NCBI GenBank assembly: GCA_017601265.1
Contig: JAFNJA010000038.1
Span: forward strand, 2,355 to 12,740
Length of the DNA stretch: 10,386 nucleotides
Origin: Candidatus Brockarchaeota archaeon
GTDB lineage: Archaea > Thermoproteota > EX4484-205 > DTQO01
Direction: 5' to 3'
Positions within the stretch are counted from its first letter, which is position 1, and every line of letters starts with the position of its first letter. The notes beneath the pieces were generated by a model, which was not told where the DNA came from, did no database searches, and saw nothing but the letters and a program-made list of their open reading frames with translations. A program made the translations under genes and the position numbers. Positions 5,934 through 10,386 of this stretch are shown here, piece by piece.

Positions 5934-6143
5934 TCAATGGATGCTAAACCCAATGTGGCAAGCGATGCGGTAAAATAAAAATTTTGCCCTAGTTTCGCGT
6001 TCAAAATCAATTTTGGAAACCGATAATGGTTCTTCTAGAACAATTCTCCCCAAAATTGGATGATACAGCCAGGCTCTCCAAGTATTACGCTTTTTTCCCA
6101 GGAAAAGGATGCGCGGGTTCGCGCCTTGAGGGCGAAGCTTCAC
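5934..6143 (-). CDS. Doubtful 69-residue ORF overlapping the polB stop
   Basis: The frame starts at a GTG that overlaps the polB stop codon in a GTGA arrangement, the usual geometry of translational coupling. It encodes a basic peptide (MKLRPQGANPRILFLGKKRN…) without a recognisable domain. Against it: the second half runs through an AT-rich spacer with palindromes and the likely promoter of the next gene, and base composition shifts inside the frame. It is either a small coupled protein or a chance frame. Confidence 0.22.
   Translation of the reverse strand: MKLRPQGANPRILFLGKKRNTWRAWLYHPILGRIVLEEPLSVSKIDFERETRAKFLFYRIACHIGFSIH
5971..5985 (-). promoter_or_regulatory. TATA-like promoter of the coiled-coil/yjbQ unit
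   Basis: On the minus strand AAATTTTTATTTTAC sits about 50 bases before ATG 5922, within an AT-rich stretch that contrasts with the flanking genes. The predicted transcription start is near 5949, giving a leader of about 27 bases without a strong Shine-Dalgarno site. Confidence 0.45.
6002..6059. promoter_or_regulatory. Cluster of short palindromes, possible operator
   Basis: Within 58 bases lie CAAAAT-CA-ATTTTG (6002-6015), GTTCT-TCT-AGAAC (6029-6041) and CCAAAATTGG (6050-6059). The half-site CCAAAAT occurs at 6050-6056 and inverted (ATTTTGG) at 6010-6016. They lie just upstream of the presumed promoter of the coiled-coil/yjbQ unit and beyond the 3' end of polB. A repressor or activator binding region is possible. 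Confidence 0.35.
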
Positions 6144-8374
6144 GCGCGGCCGCGCCGATCCGGCGCCGATCCCGCCTCCTTCACGCTCAAGCCGCCAAAT
6201 AGCGGGGCGTGCCGCGCCACCTCTCCTTTTTCCGACGAGAACTCGAGGCGCGAGAAGCCAAGCGTTGAGAGGACGGCCTCGGCGGCGCCGAGGAGCAGAT
6301 CCCTGTACTTCTCCCTGTCGTATCCCATTCCGCCGAACGTTTCGATCGGGGACACGCGGCGAAGCGGGTCTCGGTTCTTCGAATCGACGTGGACGAACCT
6401 GACAACCTCGCCCTCACCGAGCACCCTCCCTCTTTCAGCTAGCCTCACCGCGGCGGAGACGTGCGCTGCCGCCCTTGAGTAAGATCGAAGCGGCCTCCCG
6501 AGGATCTTGGATACCACCAGGTCCTCCGCGGGAACCTCTCCATCCATCACCCTCCTCGCCGATTCGGCGGCGAGCTTCCTCGCCCTCGCGTACCCAACCG
6601 TCCTGACCTGCCCAAGGTTCTCGCAATCGAAGAGGGCCAATATCAGGTCCCTTTGGAACCGCGCTATGAACCTCGGGGTGTCGTGGCGCCTCGCCTCTAT
6701 GCCCCTCGCCACGAGTTCGCCGTTCGTGAGGATCCCGAAGTAGCGCTTCTGAGCCTCCATGCTGCCCGACGGGTCGGATTCCAGCGGCAGGAGGGCGAGG
6801 AACTTGTAGTGGTGGTCGAGCGCGATCGGGAGCCCGGTCCTCCTGCCGATCTCTTGCGCGAGTCCTTCGTAATCCTCCTTCGAGGCCCCTTCCCTCCTCA
6901 CGAAGATCGAGTCCGTGTCCCCGTACACCACCTCGAACCCCGCCGCCTGGGCGCAGTCCTTCGCGGCCATCATCGCCTCCCTCGACCTCCTGTTTATCTC
7001 CTCGAAGCAGAGAACGTTTCCGAACCTGTTCCAGCAGCAACCCGACGTGCCGTAGAGGCAGACGAGTATCGACTTGAGCGCCTGCTGCCTCTGCTCGCAG
7101 AACTCCCGCTCGGCGCTTTTCTCCGGAAAATCCTTCTTGAGCCTCTTGAAGCGGAGCCTCCTTTCGAGGAAAGCCTTGGTGACGTAAGGGAGGATGGCGC
7201 CTTCCTTCGGCTCGATCCCTTCGGGCGTCACCGTCTCGTAGCTCAGGTTGTGCTTCACGATCAAGTTGGGGTACTGGCTCTCGAAGTCCAGCTCGGCGAC
7301 GTTCTCGTGGATGCCCGCCTTCGGGGATATGATGCACCCTCCCCGGTCGCGCGCCACGACCTCCTTCATCGTCCTGGCGTACTCGTAGCGCCCCACGTTC
7401 CTGGGTATCGCGTACCCCCTCCTCAAGAGCTCGTAGCAGTTCCTGCTGTCTATGACCTTGTTGGCCGTCCACCTCCCCGCTATGCCCGGCGGAAGGAGGC
7501 TGAACCTAGACCTCTCGACCAGGCCGGCGAGGCCCCACTCCTCGTAATCGAGGCCGGGCATCCTGCGGCCGAGCACGACCCTCCCCTTGGCCCAGCGCCC
7601 CGGGTTCCTGCCAAGCCCGAAGCTTCGGGCGCCACCGTCCCTTCCGAGGCGGAGGTCGATGCCGGCCACCCTGGCCCTGGCGAAGAGGTGGGGGAGGGTG
7701 AAGCCGTCGCACTCCGGGCAGACCAGGAAGTCCGGGTCCTTCTCCCTCACCAGCGATTGGAAACCCTCCAGCACCTCCGGCTCCTCCCCGTCGAGCTTGA
7801 ACGCCTCCTCCCCGCAGCGGGCCGTTATCGACGCTACGGGGTCGCGCCCGGCCCTTCGCGTCTGGAACGGGCCTTCGACTTCGATGCAGAACGAGAGCAC
7901 GGTGAACGGAGGCGGAGCCACCTCGCTCGAATCGTCCAAAGGCTTCGCCGACACCAGCCTGCCCCCTTCGTGCTCGACCTCGACCTTGCCCGTCGGGGCC
8001 ACGCCGAGCCGGGTGAAGACGTACTTTTGGACGTGGAGCAGGTCCGCGTCGTAGACGCCCTTCACCCCGGCGGCGTTCTCCGCCGCCCCGACGATCCGCC
8101 CGTAACACCCAAGCCCGTCCAAGGTGACGGCGATCAGTTTCCCCTTCTCCCCCTCGAGGTTGACGCGCTTCTCTTCAAGGCGGACGTCGGCCACGTTCGG
8201 AGTGCCGGCAAGCGCGTTGAACACTTCCCTCTCGAACCCCTCCTTCGGCAGGACGCGGAAGAACGGGCGGTATCGATCGGTCAGCTTGAGGCGCGGGCCG
8301 TCCGCGGCCAGCAGCCAAACTACGGCGCCCTCCTCCTCGACGTAGACGTCCAGGATCCAGCCCGCTCTCTTCAA
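6140..8374 (-). CDS. Family-B DNA polymerase with degenerate exonuclease site
   Basis: A 744-residue PolB. The polymerase domain looks active: motif A LDFESQYPN (D363), motif B RQQALKSILVCLYG (K434), motif C YGDTDS (D486, D488), and a KKRY-like QKRY at 542-545. The 3'-5' exonuclease domain does not. Exo I reads SFCIEVEG, with Cys163 in place of the catalytic Asp. Exo II (CPECDGFTLP, near 219-228) lacks the Asn and Asp. Exo III retains only Asp309 and lacks its Tyr. Two of the four metal-binding acids are gone. Motif B with Val-Cys instead of Asn-Ser recalls the archaeal PolB2-type group, many members of which have also lost motif C; this one has not. The start is TTG, overlapping the previous stop by four bases. 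Likely a non-proofreading repair or bypass polymerase. Confidence 0.93.
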   Translation of the reverse strand: MKRAGWILDVYVEEEGAVVWLLAADGPRLKLTDRYRPFFRVLPKEGFEREVFNALAGTPNVADVRLEEKRVNLEGEKGKLIAVTLDGLGCYGRIVGAAENAAGVKGVYDADLLHVQKYVFTRLGVAPTGKVEVEHEGGRLVSAKPLDDSSEVAPPPFTVLSFCIEVEGPFQTRRAGRDPVASITARCGEEAFKLDGEEPEVLEGFQSLVREKDPDFLVCPECDGFTLPHLFARARVAGIDLRLGRDGGARSFGLGRNPGRWAKGRVVLGRRMPGLDYEEWGLAGLVERSRFSLLPPGIAGRWTANKVIDSRNCYELLRRGYAIPRNVGRYEYARTMKEVVARDRGGCIISPKAGIHENVAELDFESQYPNLIVKHNLSYETVTPEGIEPKEGAILPYVTKAFLERRLRFKRLKKDFPEKSAEREFCEQRQQALKSILVCLYGTSGCCWNRFGNVLCFEEINRRSREAMMAAKDCAQAAGFEVVYGDTDSIFVRREGASKEDYEGLAQEIGRRTGLPIALDHHYKFLALLPLESDPSGSMEAQKRYFGILTNGELVARGIEARRHDTPRFIARFQRDLILALFDCENLGQVRTVGYARARKLAAESARRVMDGEVPAEDLVVSKILGRPLRSYSRAAAHVSAAVRLAERGRVLGEGEVVRFVHVDSKNRDPLRRVSPIETFGGMGYDREKYRDLLLGAAEAVLSTLGFSRLEFSSEKGEVARHAPLFGGLSVKEAGSAPDRRGRA

Positions 8375-8700
8375 CGCCCCTCCCCTTCGATCCGCCCTCC
8401 CCTTCCAGCCCCCGCGGACCCCTCCAACCTCTCAACTCGGGCCTCCAACTCCTCGAGCGCCCTCCGCAACTCCGCGACGCACTTCCTGTTGTGCACGTTC
8501 GCCATCAAGTTCATTGCGTCCAATGTGACGGGCACCCCCGAGTTGGACATCGCGTGCCCCTCGGCGCTCCAAGCCTCCTTGAGGAGGAGGTTGAAGGCCT
8601 CCCTGTGTTTGGGGTCGAGGAGGGCGTTCTGGAAGTTCTTCCTCAGCCCCTCGACTTGGGACTCGAAGAGCTGGCGGAACGACGGGGTTATCCTTCCCAT
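8371..8700 (-). CDS. Possible internal product: MGR-type helical protein, 109 residues
   Basis: Within the RadA-paralogue frame, the ATG at 8700 is preceded by AAGGAGGTGA with good spacing, so the last 109 residues could be made separately. The peptide starts MGRITPSFRQLFESQ and continues with FQNALLDPKHREAFNLLLKEA, a central MSNSGVP..LDAMNLMA segment and a C-terminal coiled coil (ELRRALEELEARVERLE). From memory, the layout resembles stand-alone small archaeal proteins that begin MGRT.PT(F/Y)R, followed by an FRRAL..F..L helix and a final L..L..E..L helix; I could not check this. It ends four bases into polB, so it would be translationally coupled to the polymerase. Confidence 0.5.
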   Translation of the reverse strand: MGRITPSFRQLFESQVEGLRKNFQNALLDPKHREAFNLLLKEAWSAEGHAMSNSGVPVTLDAMNLMANVHNRKCVAELRRALEELEARVERLEGSAGAGRGGRIEGEGR

Positions 8701-9471
8701 AAGGCTCTCACCTCCTTCCGGCGCGCGCAACACGACCGAATCCGGCGCTTCCTTGCACGGATGCTTCACCAGGCAGGCCCTGATCGCCCTCGCCCCCTCC
8801 ACCCTCTTCAGGAACACGATGACGTTCGCCCTGTGCCTCAGCAGCGACCCGCCCGGGGGCTTTGGAGCGCGCCCGGTTCCGGCCCCCGAGGACGAGCAGC
8901 TCGCCACCACCGCGGCCCCGCTCTCGCATGCTGCCCTCCATGCCGTGCCGACGACCTCCTCCAAGGCCCGGTACGCTTCGGCCGGCTTCCTGGAAGTGTT
9001 CACGAACGCCGTGAGGTTGTGGAGGACGAGCAGCTTGATCCCTCCGTCCCGGGACACGAGTTCCGCCGCCTCCCTCGCGGCCGAGGGTTGCTGCAGTTCG
9101 TTGAAGGCGCTGATCGAGTACACGTTGCCGAGGACCGCCTCCGGGTCCAGCCCGGCCCTCTTCGCGAACTCCCCGAGCATCGAAGGGTTCAGAACCGTCT
9201 TGCCCCGGTGGTAGTTGCAGCTGTTGAAGTACAGCGCTTTGGCTCCGAAGCCGCCCTTCCCCGCGGGAAGCACCGAGTTGGCCAGAAGGCCGTGGACTAT
9301 CCCGTCCAGCGCCTCCTGGCTGTCTCCGTAGAAGAGGTAGGACCTGCCGAGCTCCACGCCCCCTATCAGCGCGTCCAGCTCCCCGTTTCCGGTCGTGGCC
9401 CTCGGCCGCTCCGCCTCCTCCTCCAGGGCCCGGGCTGCCGACTCGAATGCGGCCTCCAGGTCCAAGCCCAA
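8371..9471 (-). CDS. ATPase-dead RadA paralogue with C-terminal helical domain
   Basis: A 366-residue protein. Residues about 25-225 align throughout with the RadA encoded just upstream: TTGNGELDALIGGVE, LPAGKGGFG, and LLRHRANVIVFLKR are clear counterparts. Every nucleotide-handling motif is lost. Walker A is GDSQEALD instead of GDFGSGKT (Lys to Leu55, Thr to Asp56), the DTE catalytic segment is NSC (83-85), Walker B Asp is His151, and the SNQ switch is SCS. The RadA FxxA oligomerisation motif and helix-hairpin-helix are also absent. The C-terminal third is a separate helical domain that may be translated on its own. The start is TTG 9471, 28 bases after radA, and the stop overlaps polB. It is probably a structural partner of RadA or the polymerase, comparable in concept to Rad51 paralogues or ImuA. 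Confidence 0.88.
   Translation of the reverse strand: MGLDLEAAFESAARALEEEAERPRATTGNGELDALIGGVELGRSYLFYGDSQEALDGIVHGLLANSVLPAGKGGFGAKALYFNSCNYHRGKTVLNPSMLGEFAKRAGLDPEAVLGNVYSISAFNELQQPSAAREAAELVSRDGGIKLLVLHNLTAFVNTSRKPAEAYRALEEVVGTAWRAACESGAAVVASCSSSGAGTGRAPKPPGGSLLRHRANVIVFLKRVEGARAIRACLVKHPCKEAPDSVVLRAPEGGESLMGRITPSFRQLFESQVEGLRKNFQNALLDPKHREAFNLLLKEAWSAEGHAMSNSGVPVTLDAMNLMANVHNRKCVAELRRALEELEARVERLEGSAGAGRGGRIEGEGR
8708..8717 (-). promoter_or_regulatory. Strong internal Shine-Dalgarno site inside the RadA paralogue
   Basis: AAGGAGGTGA on the minus strand lies seven bases before the in-frame ATG 8700 (GGAGGT spacer nine bases). It is encoded by the codons for the EGGE stretch near residues 252-255 of the paralogue. 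Only the transporter gene has a comparably strong site in this window. Confidence 0.6.
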
Positions 9472-9499
9472 GCCCGACCCGCTCCCGGCCCACGCGCCG

Positions 9500-10386
9500 C
9501 TACTCCCCGCCCCTCTTGGAGCCCTCCGGGTCCTCGATCCCCTTCCCGGTTATCCTGAACCTCGCCTCGCCGTACGGGTGGTAGGGGCTGTCCACGATGG
9601 TCGCTATCCTCTCCTGGCCCGCCTTCTTGAGGTAGATCCTGTACGTGCTCGCGTGCGCTATGACGTTTCCGCCCGTCGGCCTCGTCGGGTCGCCGAAGAA
9701 GGCGTCCGGCTGGGTCTGGACCTGGTTGCTCACGACCACCGCGACGTTGTAGACCTCGGCCTGCCGCATCAGCCTGTGGATGAGCGCGTTTAGCCTCTGC
9801 TGCCTCTCGGCCAGCGTGCCCCTGCCTATGAACTCCGCCCTGTGGAGGCTGATGATGCTGTCGACGATCAGGAGCTTCGCCTTGAACTTCTCTATGTATT
9901 TGCCCAGGGACTTGACCACGAGCTCGAGGTGGCTGCTGTTGTAAACCTTGCAGACCACTATGTTTTGCAGCACCTCGCCGGCGTCCATCCCCCGCGATTC
10001 CGCGATCTGCTTTATCCTCTCCGGCCTGAAGGTGTTCTCGGTGTCTATGTAGAGGGCGCCGCCTCCCAGGCCCCCCTTCCCGGGAGGGAGCTGGCAGGTG
10101 CAGCACAGCGCGTGGCACAGCTGCGTCTTGCCGCTCCCGAAGTCCCCGTACACCTCGGTTATCGCCTGCGTCTCGATCCCGCCTTCCAGGAGGTCGTCCA
10201 AGCTCTTCGAGCCCGTGGTGCAGCGCATCATCTCCTTCCTCCTGCCCAGCACCTCGGCTGCGGTTACGAAGCTGCCCTCGAGCAGCCCGCTCTCCTCGAG
10301 CAGCTTCCTGGCTGAGAGGACGAGGGACGCGGCGTCCACCTCCTTCAAGCCCGCCGCCTCCTGGAGTTCGTTGGGAATTGCCGCGG
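9500..10386 (-). CDS. radA: RadA recombinase, 5' end outside window
   Basis: Archaeal RecA/Rad51-family recombinase that forms ATP-dependent filaments on single-stranded DNA and carries out strand exchange in homologous recombination. 294 residues are visible, and the N-terminus continues past base 10386; a TTG at 10348 is not the true start because helix-hairpin-helix sequence (AAIPNELQEAAGLKEVDA) is encoded upstream. Visible in order are the FVTA (FxxA) oligomerisation motif, TTGSKSLDDLLEGGIE, Walker A GDFGSGKT, the DTE segment, Walker B LLIVD, GRGTLAERQQRLN, the SNQVQTQPD region and GGNVIAHASTYRIYLKK. All catalytic residues are present and no intein interrupts the gene. About 30-50 residues are probably missing. 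It leads into the paralogue gene after 28 bases. Confidence 0.97.
   Translation of the reverse strand, partial: AAIPNELQEAAGLKEVDAASLVLSARKLLEESGLLEGSFVTAAEVLGRRKEMMRCTTGSKSLDDLLEGGIETQAITEVYGDFGSGKTQLCHALCCTCQLPPGKGGLGGGALYIDTENTFRPERIKQIAESRGMDAGEVLQNIVVCKVYNSSHLELVVKSLGKYIEKFKAKLLIVDSIISLHRAEFIGRGTLAERQQRLNALIHRLMRQAEVYNVAVVVSNQVQTQPDAFFGDPTRPTGGNVIAHASTYRIYLKKAGQERIATIVDSPYHPYGEARFRITGKGIEDPEGSKRGGE

Noticed and set aside
5924..5945. Sequence resembling a tRNA 5' half (GCACCCGTAGCTCAATGGAT)
   Set aside because: No matching GAGC D-stem partner, anticodon arm, T-arm or CGGGTGC acceptor strand follows. It overlaps the start of the coiled-coil gene and is probably chance. A split or relic tRNA cannot be strictly excluded.
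6653..9214. Very long plus-strand open frame antisense to polB and the paralogue
   Set aside because: It is a mirror of codon bias in GC-rich minus-strand genes. Its translation is Pro/Arg/Leu/Val-rich with no domains, whereas the minus-strand products are clear families.
1..10386. CRISPR arrays, insertion sequences, inteins, integrase genes
   Set aside because: No regularly spaced repeats, no transposase or integrase motifs, and radA and polB run without an intein-sized interruption.

Overview
The window is archaeal, GC-rich (the gene-dense right part most of all) and probably from a TACK-type or related lineage, though I cannot name the phylum. The evidence is a canonical RadA recombinase (not RecA), a family-B DNA polymerase, TATA-like boxes upstream of genes, a type II tRNA-Leu without an encoded CCA, and frequent GTG and TTG starts. 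Several starts nevertheless carry strong Shine-Dalgarno sequences.

Layout, left to right. Bases 1-324 hold no convincing gene. Bases 325-1134 (+) encode a small SplB-like radical SAM protein. It converges on a minus-strand membrane transporter of the DUF6785/DUF6784 (OPT-like) type, which is split into two overlapping frames (3370-1805 and 1817-1341) and is most simply read as one gene with a single-base frameshift. A low-GC intergenic stretch (about 3430-4068) follows, with one possible 34-residue ORF. Next come tRNA-Leu(UAG), an unrecognised 148-residue helical protein, a roughly 310-base gap with a strong hairpin, a YjbQ (UPF0047) protein, and an unrecognised coiled-coil protein that probably shares an operon with YjbQ. 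A short AT-rich, palindrome-rich spacer separates these from the right-hand block.

The right-hand block (10386 to 6140, minus strand) is the most interesting part. It is a tight operon of radA (5' end outside the window), a RadA paralogue that has lost every ATPase motif, and a PolB whose polymerase motifs are intact but whose proofreading exonuclease motifs are largely lost. RadA and the paralogue are 28 bases apart. The paralogue and PolB overlap by 4 bases (TTGA). The paralogue's last 109 residues start at an in-frame ATG behind a strong internal Shine-Dalgarno sequence, and they resemble a stand-alone archaeal helical protein. The ORF may therefore make two products.

Read together, a recombinase, a dead recombinase-fold partner and a non-proofreading polymerase under one control suggest a recombination-linked or lesion-bypass synthesis complex. 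It would be analogous in logic, not in homology of all parts, to bacterial ImuA/ImuB/DnaE2 mutasomes. This is inference from motifs and gene order only.
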